A stretch of DNA of 29,075 bases from assembly GCA_002395525.1 (NCBI GenBank), contig DGXE01000027.1, positions 417 to 29,491 of the forward strand, given 5' to 3'. This stretch comes from Ruminococcus sp. UBA4240. Its GTDB lineage: Bacteria > Bacillota > Clostridia > Oscillospirales > Ruminococcaceae. The notes beneath the pieces are model-generated. The model ran no database searches and was not told the DNA's origin. It saw only the letters and a list, made by a program, of their open reading frames with translations. Each line of letters begins with the position of its first letter. Position 1 is the stretch's first letter. The translations under genes were made by a program, and so were the position numbers. Below are positions 22,707 through 29,075 of the stretch, piece after piece.

Positions 22707-23024
22707 TCACTTCATCAGCCTTGACAGTATGTTCATCAGCTCTTCCACAGTGCCCTCACGGCCGTTTTTAAGATCCTCCGTAACGCAGGTCTGTATGTGC
22801 CGCTCCAGAAGGGTGCGGGAAAAGCTGTTGAGCGCCTGTGAAGCCGCCGATGCCTGTATAAGTATGTCGGGGCAGTAGGCATTGTCCTCCACCATGCGTT
22901 CTATGCCCCGCACCTGCCCTTCAATGCGTTTAAGGCGGCACAAAAGCTGCTTTTTCTCATCCTCTGAGCGCTCTTTTTTACGGTCATCGCAGTGAGGACA
23001 GACATTTATGCTTTCATTTTCCAT
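22707..23024 (-). CDS. csoR: Copper-sensing transcriptional repressor CsoR
   Basis: A 105-residue DUF156-family repressor. The Cu(I) ligands are in place: Cys51 (YCPDIL), His76 and Cys80 (RHIQTC), with the C-x24-H-x3-C spacing of true CsoR rather than RcnR or FrmR. RLKRIEGQVRGIERMV is the conserved first helix. An extra CPHC at residues 9-12 precedes the core, a common N-terminal extension in Clostridia. It is first in the copper operon and should repress its own promoter until Cu(I) binds. A palindromic operator lies just upstream. Confidence 0.94.
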   Translation of the reverse strand: MENESINVCPHCDDRKKERSEDEKKQLLCRLKRIEGQVRGIERMVEDNAYCPDILIQASAASQALNSFSRTLLERHIQTCVTEDLKNGREGTVEELMNILSRLMK

Positions 23025-23044
23025 AATACACCGTTATCATATAA

Positions 23045-23065
23045 ATATACCCCATAGGGGTATAT
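23045..23065 (-). promoter_or_regulatory. CsoR-type operator
   Basis: A perfect palindrome with 9-base arms, ATATACCCC (23045-23053) and GGGGTATAT (23057-23065), around a 3-base centre. TACCCC-N3-GGGGTA matches known CsoR operators. It overlaps the expected transcription start, immediately downstream of the -10 box. Confidence 0.88.
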
Positions 23066-23067
23066 AT

Positions 23068-23096
23068 ATTATATATCTTATCTTCCTGTTTGTCAA
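23068..23096 (-). promoter_or_regulatory. Consensus sigma-A promoter for csoR-copA-MBL
   Basis: On the minus strand TTGACA (23096-23091), a 17-base spacer and TATAAT (23073-23068). Both boxes are perfect, as expected for a promoter controlled by a tight repressor. Confidence 0.88.
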
Positions 23097-23130
23097 TAGG
23101 AAAATCAGTTTTTTGTCTGCAACACAATGC

Positions 23131-23165
23131 AAAAAAACACGCCGCTATCTGTGATAACGGCGTGT
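23131..23165 (-). terminator. Rho-independent terminator after the GNAT gene
   Basis: Read on the minus strand: an 8-bp stem ACACGCCG/CGGCGTGT (23137-23144 with 23158-23165), extended inside by TATC/GATA and followed by a run of Ts (23137-23131). It ends the PARG-icd-ppk-GNAT operon just before the csoR promoter. Confidence 0.92.
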
Positions 23166-23184
23166 AATGTGATTTTTTGGTTTG

Positions 23185-23667
23185 TCAGTCACCCAGCGGG
23201 AGCTTCATGGACATATAGATGGATCTGTCCTCCACAAAGTCAAGGCTTTTGTACAGGGGGTATCCGTCCTTGGTGGAGCGCAGCTCAATATAGGAAAGAT
23301 CCCACCGCCTGCCGTCCTCTATTGCCATGGATACCAGCTTTTTGGCAAGACCCATGCGCCTGTATTCCTTTATGGTGAATACATTCATCAGGGTGCCGGT
23401 CTTTCCTGTGAGGAAAAGGGGCGAGGCAGGCTTGTTTATCAAAAGGAAGAATATGCAGGCAGCCACAGTGCCTGTATCCTCATCAACAGCCAGGTATACT
23501 ATGCAGTCACGGTTCAGATGTTCCTGAAAATACCCCTTTGATTTGTCTGCTATCTCAAAGAGTATATCTTCTGTCAGCTCTGTGTGAGTTTCACGCATAT
23601 AGCCCTTCCGCATTTCGATAAGCTGGGGTATATCCGCATTTGCTGCTTTTCTGAATATTATGTTCAT
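23185..23667 (-). CDS. GNAT-family N-acetyltransferase
   Basis: A 160-residue single-domain acetyltransferase. It has the N-terminal IIFRKAANADIPQLIEMR pattern, a central sheet with VYLAVDEDTGTVAACIFF, and the acetyl-CoA-binding motif NVFTIKEYRRMGLAKKL (family Q/RxxGxG/A). The C-terminal GYPLYKSLDFVEDRSIYM is typical. The acceptor is unknown. Its start overlaps the stop of the ppk fusion gene (CGATGA), so it is translationally coupled and last in the operon. Confidence 0.88.
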   Translation of the reverse strand: MNIIFRKAANADIPQLIEMRKGYMRETHTELTEDILFEIADKSKGYFQEHLNRDCIVYLAVDEDTGTVAACIFFLLINKPASPLFLTGKTGTLMNVFTIKEYRRMGLAKKLVSMAIEDGRRWDLSYIELRSTKDGYPLYKSLDFVEDRSIYMSMKLPLGD

Positions 23668-26600
23668 CGGATCTTACGAGCCTCCACATAGTAGCGCTTA
23701 TCCTCGGCATGACCCATTGAAAATGTCTTTCTGGGGAGTGCGCCGTCCTTTATGACCGTGGGGAAAAGCTGTGATTTTTCCATATCGGGAAGCAGTATCC
23801 CGGCGGCGTTTTCTTCCTTTGCCAGCGAGCGCACCACATCTGCTCCGTGGATATAGTCAACGCTGCCGCCCTTTTCTGCGATATAGGCATCAATGAAGCC
23901 CTGTACGCTCCCTACGCACAGATTTGATGCGGGGGAACCTATGCCGTAGTTTGTCTCGCTGCCGTGGGCTATAAAGGTAAAGCGCTGTTCGGATGTGCCA
24001 TTCTCCTCAAGGGACAGCTTTTCCTTCATCTCATTAAGGAAGTCATCGGGATCAATGCCTGTCACTATGCGGTGAATGGCTTCAAATTCAAGGGCAGGGG
24101 AGTGGAGGTTCACTATCTCCACCAGTGCATAGCGGGCGGGGTGTTCGGACATATCAGCCCCGTCGGCATTTCGTTTCAGGGTCTCATAGTGCTCCTTTGC
24201 GGTGGCAAGGGAATGGTTGCCATCGCCCATTGCATACAGAAGCACAGAGCCGTCATCTGCCGCATGAGCCTCTTTGAGCCTGCCAAGCGCCTTGTCTATG
24301 GGCTTTATGTTGTCCCCGTCCACGAGATACCCTTCTATGTGACCGCCATTTGCCATCAGGTCAAAGTCGTAGAGCTTCTTCAGGTCTGTCTTGTCTGCCA
24401 GAGGCTCTATTACAGTGTTGCCGGGGTCATCTATGAGTATCATGATGTGGGGGAGCTCCAGTGCCGCATCCCTGCGCACTTTCAGGCGGGGCGGGATCCT
24501 TTCCGGCACGGTAGCCTCAGTGGCACGCACCTGTGATGTGCTGCCCCTGCGGTAATCGTACTGTTCAAGGTCTATGCACCCTACAAGCCCCTCACGCACC
24601 TTGCCGGTGCTGTCGGTACGTTTAACGTACACAAATGCATTTTTGTGCAGGTCGAATATGCCGCTTTCAAGGTACCTGTCCATTTCGGCGTTGATGCTCT
24701 CTATGCGGGCTTCAACATCATCATCGTTAAGGTACACCTCAGGGAGGATAAGGGACAGGGTGGAGGGAGCATCTCCCACGTATTCCCTTGCCTTCTCCCA
24801 GTATTCCCTCTGGGATGTGAACTGATCGCAGGCAACTACCGCCCATTTCTCCATGTCTGTGCCCTTTTCCGGCACTAATATATCAGCGGGTCTGAATGCT
24901 GTGCTGTATGTCATTTTTCTCTTCACCTTGTGTGCTACTGCCCTTACGGGCTTTCCCTGTGTGTACTTCTGTGCGGCGGCAACTGCTGCCTGCATGAAAT
25001 AGTCCTGTGCGGATACGGGTGTTTCCCCCTTTGCCGGGACAGCACGCACATAGCTGCCGTCAGGCTGTGCTATGCGTGCCCTTGTATTGTCCGAGAGCTG
25101 GATATTGAAGTAATTCAGCACCCTCTGTTTTATCTCCGGGGAATTGATGGGGGCTGCAACCTCCACTCGCCTGATGGTGTTTCGTGTCATGAAGTCGGCA
25201 GAGGATATATAGACCTTGCTCTCCTCGCCCTTCCCGAAGATGTAGATCCTTGCGTGTTCCAGGAAGCGCCCGACTATGCTCTTTACGGTGATGTTCTCGG
25301 TTTTGCCCTCTATACCGGGGATGATACAGCATATGCCTCTTACCACCATATCTATCCTTACCCCGGCGCAGGAGGCCTCGATCAGCTTGTCTATGAGCAC
25401 ACGATCCGTTATTGAATTGAGCTTGAGACCAATGTAAGCCTCTCTGCCGCTCTGGGCATTGGCTATCTCACGGTCGATAAGGTCGCATATCTTGTTGCGC
25501 AGGGCAAGGGGTGCCACCATGAGGTAATTCGTGTTCTCCACAAGATTCCCGATGGACAGGGAATAGAATACCCTGCTGGCCTCTGCGCCTATTGCCTTGT
25601 CAGCCGTGATAAGGGACAGATCGGTGTACAGCTCGGATGTCTTCTCGTTGTAGTTGCCTGTGCCTATCTGGGTTATGTACTGGAGCTTGCCGCCTATTTT
25701 GCGGGTAATGAGCATCAGCTTGGAGTGCACCTTCAGGCTCTCGGGACCGTACATCACCTTGCAGCCTGCCCTTTCAAGCTCTCTTGACCAGCCGATGTTG
25801 TTCTCCTCGTCAAAGCGTGCCCTCAGCTCCACAAGGACGAATACCTCCTTGCCGTTTTCAGCGGCATTTATGAGGGCTTCTATTATCTTGGAGTTTCGTG
25901 CAACACGGTAGAGGGTGATCTTTATGGACACTACATCAGGATCGTTCCCCGCCTCGTAGAGAAGTGAGATAAAGGGTCTGATGCTTTCATAGGGGTAGGA
26001 CAGCAGTATGTCGTGGGAAAGTATCTGGGGTATCATCATTACCCCACGGTTTATGTAGGAGCTGCTCTGGGGGAAGAATGGCTCATAGAAGAGCTCCGGG
26101 TGAGCCTTTTCCATCCTGTCTCTGAGGGAAAATATGAAGGACATATCCATAGGGGAGGAAAGACAGCTTACCTGACCCGGCTTCAGCTCCAGGTGCTTTA
26201 ACAGCTTTTTGGTGATCTCCGCATCCAGGTCGCCGTTTATCTCCAGACGGACAGGGGAGAGCTTCCTGCGCTTTTTAAGGATAGCCTCCATGCTCTTGCG
26301 CAGATCCACCTCGTGGTCGTAAAGCCCCTCCTCCATATCTATATCCGCATTCCTCGTGATACGGATGATGCACTTCGAGGCAATGCGGTAGTTCTCAAAT
26401 ATGGAGCCGCAGTAGTGTATCAGCACGTCCTCTGCCAGAATGAAGCGGAGCTTCTGCTTGTCTGGGAGGAGTATCATGCGGGGGATGCTGTTGTTAAGGG
26501 GGATAAGCCCCAGCTTGTCGGAGTTTTTGGTTTCAAGATGGGCTGCGATGTAGATAGCCTTGTTTTCCAGAAAAGGAAAGGGATGACGCTTATCCACCAC

Positions 26601-27014
26601 CTGGGGGGAGATGACAGGGCGTATCTCTGAATTGAAGTATGCCCGCAGATATGCCTCCTCCTCGCCTGTAAGGGAGGGAATATGAACGTGCTCCACACCC
26701 ACTGACAGCAGATCGTTCACTATGTCGTCGTAGGTGGTGTCCCGCAGCTCGGAAAGCAGCGTCACCTGCTTGTATATGGCTTTGAGCTGCTGTGCGGGGG
26801 TCATATCCGTCTTGTTGTCCTTTGCATCATCGTGTACAAGGGTGCGGTCGTAGAGAGAGCCTACTCTGATCATAAAGAATTCGTCAAGATTTGTCTGGTA
26901 AATAGAGGCAAAAAGCAGCCGCTCCCCCAGGGGAACGCTCCTGTCGCCTGCCTCCTCCAGTACTCTTTTGTTGAATTTAAGCCAGCTCAGCTCTCTGTTA
27001 TCATAGCAGTCCAT
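23664..27014 (-). CDS. ppk: Polyphosphate kinase 1 fused to a C-terminal DUF1015 domain
   Basis: One open frame of 1116 residues from the ATG at 27014 (GGAGG 8 bases upstream; the frame to 27074 has no such site). Residues 1-700 are a complete PPK1, which makes long-chain polyphosphate from ATP. It contains NRELSWLKFN at the N-terminus, Arg370 and Arg400 for Mg/phosphate, the phosphorylated His430 (KVHSKLML, equal to E. coli His435), GTGNYNEKT, the VRGICCIIPG region, GRFLEHARIYIF and SADFMTRN. The second essential E. coli histidine (His454) is Gln449 here. Residues 701-1116 are a full DUF1015 domain, starting TAFRPADILVPEKG and containing WAVVACDQFTSQ and GDGNHSLATAK. DUF1015 is normally a separate protein of about 410 residues, often near serA/serC in Clostridia. 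GNAT follows with a 4-base overlap. Confidence 0.9.
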   Translation of the reverse strand: MDCYDNRELSWLKFNKRVLEEAGDRSVPLGERLLFASIYQTNLDEFFMIRVGSLYDRTLVHDDAKDNKTDMTPAQQLKAIYKQVTLLSELRDTTYDDIVNDLLSVGVEHVHIPSLTGEEEAYLRAYFNSEIRPVISPQVVDKRHPFPFLENKAIYIAAHLETKNSDKLGLIPLNNSIPRMILLPDKQKLRFILAEDVLIHYCGSIFENYRIASKCIIRITRNADIDMEEGLYDHEVDLRKSMEAILKKRRKLSPVRLEINGDLDAEITKKLLKHLELKPGQVSCLSSPMDMSFIFSLRDRMEKAHPELFYEPFFPQSSSYINRGVMMIPQILSHDILLSYPYESIRPFISLLYEAGNDPDVVSIKITLYRVARNSKIIEALINAAENGKEVFVLVELRARFDEENNIGWSRELERAGCKVMYGPESLKVHSKLMLITRKIGGKLQYITQIGTGNYNEKTSELYTDLSLITADKAIGAEASRVFYSLSIGNLVENTNYLMVAPLALRNKICDLIDREIANAQSGREAYIGLKLNSITDRVLIDKLIEASCAGVRIDMVVRGICCIIPGIEGKTENITVKSIVGRFLEHARIYIFGKGEESKVYISSADFMTRNTIRRVEVAAPINSPEIKQRVLNYFNIQLSDNTRARIAQPDGSYVRAVPAKGETPVSAQDYFMQAAVAAAQKYTQGKPVRAVAHKVKRKMTYSTAFRPADILVPEKGTDMEKWAVVACDQFTSQREYWEKAREYVGDAPSTLSLILPEVYLNDDDVEARIESINAEMDRYLESGIFDLHKNAFVYVKRTDSTGKVREGLVGCIDLEQYDYRRGSTSQVRATEATVPERIPPRLKVRRDAALELPHIMILIDDPGNTVIEPLADKTDLKKLYDFDLMANGGHIEGYLVDGDNIKPIDKALGRLKEAHAADDGSVLLYAMGDGNHSLATAKEHYETLKRNADGADMSEHPARYALVEIVNLHSPALEFEAIHRIVTGIDPDDFLNEMKEKLSLEENGTSEQRFTFIAHGSETNYGIGSPASNLCVGSVQGFIDAYIAEKGGSVDYIHGADVVRSLAKEENAAGILLPDMEKSQLFPTVIKDGALPRKTFSMGHAEDKRYYVEARKIR
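24912..24929 (-). promoter_or_regulatory. Possible internal translation start at the PPK1-DUF1015 junction
   Basis: AAGGTG (24929-24924) lies 9 bases before the in-frame ATG 24914-24912, which encodes MTYSTAFRPAD, the usual N-terminus of DUF1015 proteins. Initiation here would give a free 416-residue DUF1015 protein as well as the fusion. This may be the relic of two genes whose separating stop codon was lost. Confidence 0.45.
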
Positions 27015-27088
27015 TTTGGTGCCTCCGTTACAGCAAAGAGCAGGGAGCAAAGGACAGAAAGCCTTCATTCCCAACTCTTTGAGCTACT

Positions 27089-28294
27089 TTACAGTTCTAT
27101 TCTCTTTGCTATTTCTTCCAGGAATTCTCTTGTGTTGACCTTGCGCTTGTCGGGAAGGGTGGAAAGTGCGGCAAGATCGCCTGTCATAACGCCCTCCTCG
27201 ATAGTCCTTATAGTTGCCTTTTCAAGTGCATCAGCATAGCGGATGAGGTCAGGCAGGTCATCCATCTCGCCCCTCTTGCGGAAAGCACCGCTCCATGCGA
27301 ATATGGTGGCAACGGAGTTCGTGGAAGTCTCCTCCCCCTTGAGGTGCTTGTAATAGTGGCGCTGAACAGTGCCGTGAGCTGCCTCGTACTCGTATACACC
27401 GTCGGGTGATACCAGCACGGAGGTCATCATGGCAAGGCTGCCGTAGGCTGTTGCCACCATGTCGGACATAACATCCCCGTCATAGTTCTTGCACGCCCAG
27501 ATATAGCCGCCCTCGGAGCGGATGACTCTTGCGACAGCATCGTCTATGAGGGTGTAGAAGTAGGTTATGCCGGCAGCCTCAAACTTTTCCCTGTATTCAT
27601 TTTCATATATCTCGGCAAAAATATCCTTGAAACGATGGTCATATTTCTTGGATATGGTATCCTTTGTGGCAAACCACAGATCCTTCTTGGTGTCAAGGGC
27701 AAAGTTGAAGCAGGAGCGTGCAAAGGATGCAATGGACTTGTCCTTGTTGTGCAGCCCCTGTATGATGCCGTCGGAATCCGCAAAGTCGTAGATGGTCTGC
27801 TTTGTCTGGGTGCCGTCGGGAGCTGTTACCACAAGCTCAGCCTTGGAGCCCTTCTTCACCTGTGCCTCCGTGTTCTTGTACACGTCGCCGTAGGCATGGC
27901 GGGCGATGGTTATGGGCTTTGTCCATGTGGGTATATAAGGGGTGATACCCTTTACGATTATGGGCGTGCGGAACACTGTGCCGTCAAGTATTGCTCTGAT
28001 AGTTCCGTTGGGGGACTTCCACATCTCCTTCAGGTCGTATTCATCCATTCTTGCCGCATTGGGAGTAATGGTGGCACACTTTACAGCCACGCCGTACTTT
28101 TTGGTGGCATTTGCGGAGTCGATGGTCACCTGATCGTCTGTTTCGTTGCGGTGAACGAGCCCTAAGTCATAGTATTCCGTTTTAAGGTCTACAAAGGGGT
28201 TGATGAGTATGTCCTTTATATCCTGCCAGATGACTCTTGTCATCTCGTCTCCGTCCATCTCCACAAGTGGAGTCTTCATTTTGATCTTATCCAT
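27089..28294 (-). CDS. icd: NADP-dependent isocitrate dehydrogenase, eukaryotic-like homodimeric type
   Basis: 401 residues. The sequence belongs to the subfamily shared with eukaryotic cytosolic/mitochondrial NADP-IDH, not the E. coli type. It opens KMKTPLVEMDGDEMTRVIW; later come TITPNAARMDE, MWKSPNGTIRAILDGTVFR (isocitrate-binding serine/asparagine/arginines), YKNTEAQVKKG, LIDDAVARVIRSEGG, NYDGDVMSDMVA (metal-binding aspartates), and EAAHGTVQRHYYKH for NADP. It makes 2-oxoglutarate and NADPH in the cytosol, mainly for glutamate synthesis in an anaerobe. AAGGA lies 10 bases before the ATG. It is 15 bases after the PARG gene and 74 bases before ppk, with no terminator between. Confidence 0.96.
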   Translation of the reverse strand: MDKIKMKTPLVEMDGDEMTRVIWQDIKDILINPFVDLKTEYYDLGLVHRNETDDQVTIDSANATKKYGVAVKCATITPNAARMDEYDLKEMWKSPNGTIRAILDGTVFRTPIIVKGITPYIPTWTKPITIARHAYGDVYKNTEAQVKKGSKAELVVTAPDGTQTKQTIYDFADSDGIIQGLHNKDKSIASFARSCFNFALDTKKDLWFATKDTISKKYDHRFKDIFAEIYENEYREKFEAAGITYFYTLIDDAVARVIRSEGGYIWACKNYDGDVMSDMVATAYGSLAMMTSVLVSPDGVYEYEAAHGTVQRHYYKHLKGEETSTNSVATIFAWSGAFRKRGEMDDLPDLIRYADALEKATIRTIEEGVMTGDLAALSTLPDKRKVNTREFLEEIAKRIEL

Positions 28295-28309
28295 TGGTAC
28301 CAGTCCTTT

Positions 28310-29020
28310 TCAGTTGATTGCCATGTTGGGAATGGCGAATATTATCTCCATGTCAGAGGGCTTGTCAAGCTCGTTTATGGCACGCTCAAACATGGGGAGC
28401 ACCTCAGCCCTTTCGTTGCCGAAGGCACCACATCCGTAGGCACCCAATATGAGCACCTGCGGAGCCTTGTCAAAGGCCAAGGATATTATCTTCCTGATGC
28501 GCTGCTCCATTATCTCATTCGTCCTCTTATGGGACAGAAGAGATGCGAAGCGGTTCACAGCAGCAGAGGTTATGAATGAAGCATACATGGGTTCTTCGAG
28601 GATGTTATACTCATCATCACGGATGATCTTCACATTGGTGGTGAGTATCATGTTGTCCGTGCCGCCCTTTGCGTAGGCAGGGGCATTGTCAGCATAGTAT
28701 TCACGCACCTGCTTTATGGCATAGTACAGGCCGGAACAGCGGCATATATCCTCTTCCTGAGCCCGTGCCCCCACAACATAGCCGCCGCCCTCGTGTACGG
28801 GATTGGCAAAGTTCAGTGCCATAACATCCTTACCACGGTTCGCAAGCACTGCGCCTATGGTCTTCATGTCTGCAAGGTGCTCTGTGATGCGGTAGCTGCC
28901 CTGCTCACCCGAAGGCTCCCTCACGGGATAGTCGGTGAAATACTCATTTACAGCTCCGTCAAAGTCGCCGCATTCATTCATGGCATCATTCTGATGCTTT
29001 ATTAGTATCTCTTTTCTCAT
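28310..29020 (-). CDS. Bacterial-type poly(ADP-ribose) glycohydrolase (PARG, DUF2263/TIGR02452-like)
   Basis: A 236-residue macrodomain-fold hydrolase. The PARG signature GGG-x7-QEE is complete: Gly78-80 and Gln88-Glu89-Glu90, the last pair including the catalytic glutamate. NFANPVHEGGG precedes it, and ICRCSGLYYAI follows. GAYGCGAFGNE near residue 195 matches the second ribose/diphosphate-binding loop. The enzyme removes ADP-ribose chains or units from proteins or nucleic acids. No PARP or other ADP-ribosyltransferase is in the window. The start at 29020 has only a weak AAGTGATG upstream, which could mean coupling to the preceding gene (stop at 29031). It is 15 bases before icd. Confidence 0.87.
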   Translation of the reverse strand: MRKEILIKHQNDAMNECGDFDGAVNEYFTDYPVREPSGEQGSYRITEHLADMKTIGAVLANRGKDVMALNFANPVHEGGGYVVGARAQEEDICRCSGLYYAIKQVREYYADNAPAYAKGGTDNMILTTNVKIIRDDEYNILEEPMYASFITSAAVNRFASLLSHKRTNEIMEQRIRKIISLAFDKAPQVLILGAYGCGAFGNERAEVLPMFERAINELDKPSDMEIIFAIPNMAIN

Positions 29021-29030
29021 AGAGCCATCA

Positions 29031-29075
29031 TCACTTCAGGCTCTCTCTTGTGTAGTCCAGCAGACCGCCTGCAAG
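29031..29075 (-). CDS. C-terminal end of an unidentified gene (cut by window edge)
   Basis: One minus-strand frame enters from the right edge and ends LAGGLLDYTRESLK, stop at 29033-29031, 10 bases before the PARG start. The spacing fits the upstream gene of the same operon. Fourteen residues are too few to name it. A different frame reads through to a stop at about 29019, so the choice of frame is tentative. Confidence 0.35.
   Translation of the reverse strand, partial: LAGGLLDYTRESLK

Noticed and set aside
20142..27014. Stop-codon readthrough or a recoded genetic code as explanation for the two long fused frames
   Set aside because: Neither junction contains an in-frame stop of any kind. 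All other genes use TAA and TGA as ordinary ends, so recoding is not needed.
1..29075. CRISPR arrays, tRNA genes, transposons, prophage or attachment sites
   Set aside because: No repeated spacers, cloverleaf sequences, transposase motifs or terminal repeats were found; intergenic gaps are all under about 260 bases and hold promoters and terminators.

Overview
The window (about 50% GC, 29 kb) looks like a chromosomal segment of a Gram-positive anaerobe of the order Eubacteriales, most likely Oscillospiraceae and close to Ruminococcus. This rests on the gene order (DUF177-rpmF, der-plsY-gpsA), a clostridial-type PurL and MtaB, strong AGGAGG-type ribosome binding sites, sigma-A-type promoters, a zinc-ribbon/PASTA kinase-like protein, and a CopA with metal-binding domains at both ends. 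No tRNA, rRNA, CRISPR array, insertion sequence or prophage was seen. It reads as a stable core region with several unusual proteins.

Layout. (1) 1-2033, minus strand: the 5' part of purL, preceded by mtaB (tRNA methylthiotransferase). (2) 2177-4594, plus strand: a small HPr-fold protein without the PTS active-site histidine, then pgi and a small P-loop protein. mtaB and the HPr-like gene have back-to-back promoters. (3) 4625-5404, plus: a DUF177/YceD protein with a shortened C-terminus and rpmF, from a consensus promoter to a hairpin terminator. (4) 5494-12976, plus: a long, tightly packed run der-plsY-gpsA-thioesterase-rnhA-three uncharacterised genes-AEC transporter-rsmG, combining ribosome assembly, phospholipid synthesis and housekeeping. 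(5) 13061-13979, plus: a monocistronic secreted protein with its own promoter and tandem terminators. (6) 13978-17228, minus: an exported CxxC protein followed by a three-subunit fumarate reductase/succinate dehydrogenase (cytochrome b, flavoprotein, iron-sulfur). (7) 17226-19334, minus: a monocistronic membrane pseudokinase with PASTA domains. (8) 19431-23096, minus: a copper-homeostasis operon csoR-copA-MBL hydrolase, with a palindromic CsoR-type operator at the promoter. (9) 23131-29075, minus: the end of an unidentified gene, a bacterial PARG (ADP-ribose hydrolase), NADP-type isocitrate dehydrogenase, a polyphosphate kinase fused to a DUF1015 domain, and a GNAT acetyltransferase, ending at a strong terminator.

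The most unusual items are: the in-frame PPK1-DUF1015 fusion, which has a ribosome-binding-site-like sequence and ATG exactly at the domain junction; a similar arrangement inside copA, where a CopZ-like domain could be translated alone; a PASTA receptor-like protein whose kinase domain has lost both catalytic aspartates; a fumarate-reductase flavoprotein without the covalent-FAD histidine; an HPr-like protein that keeps the regulatory serine but not the catalytic histidine; and PARG placed next to icd and ppk. All calls were made by reading the sequence and recalling families; no database search was run.
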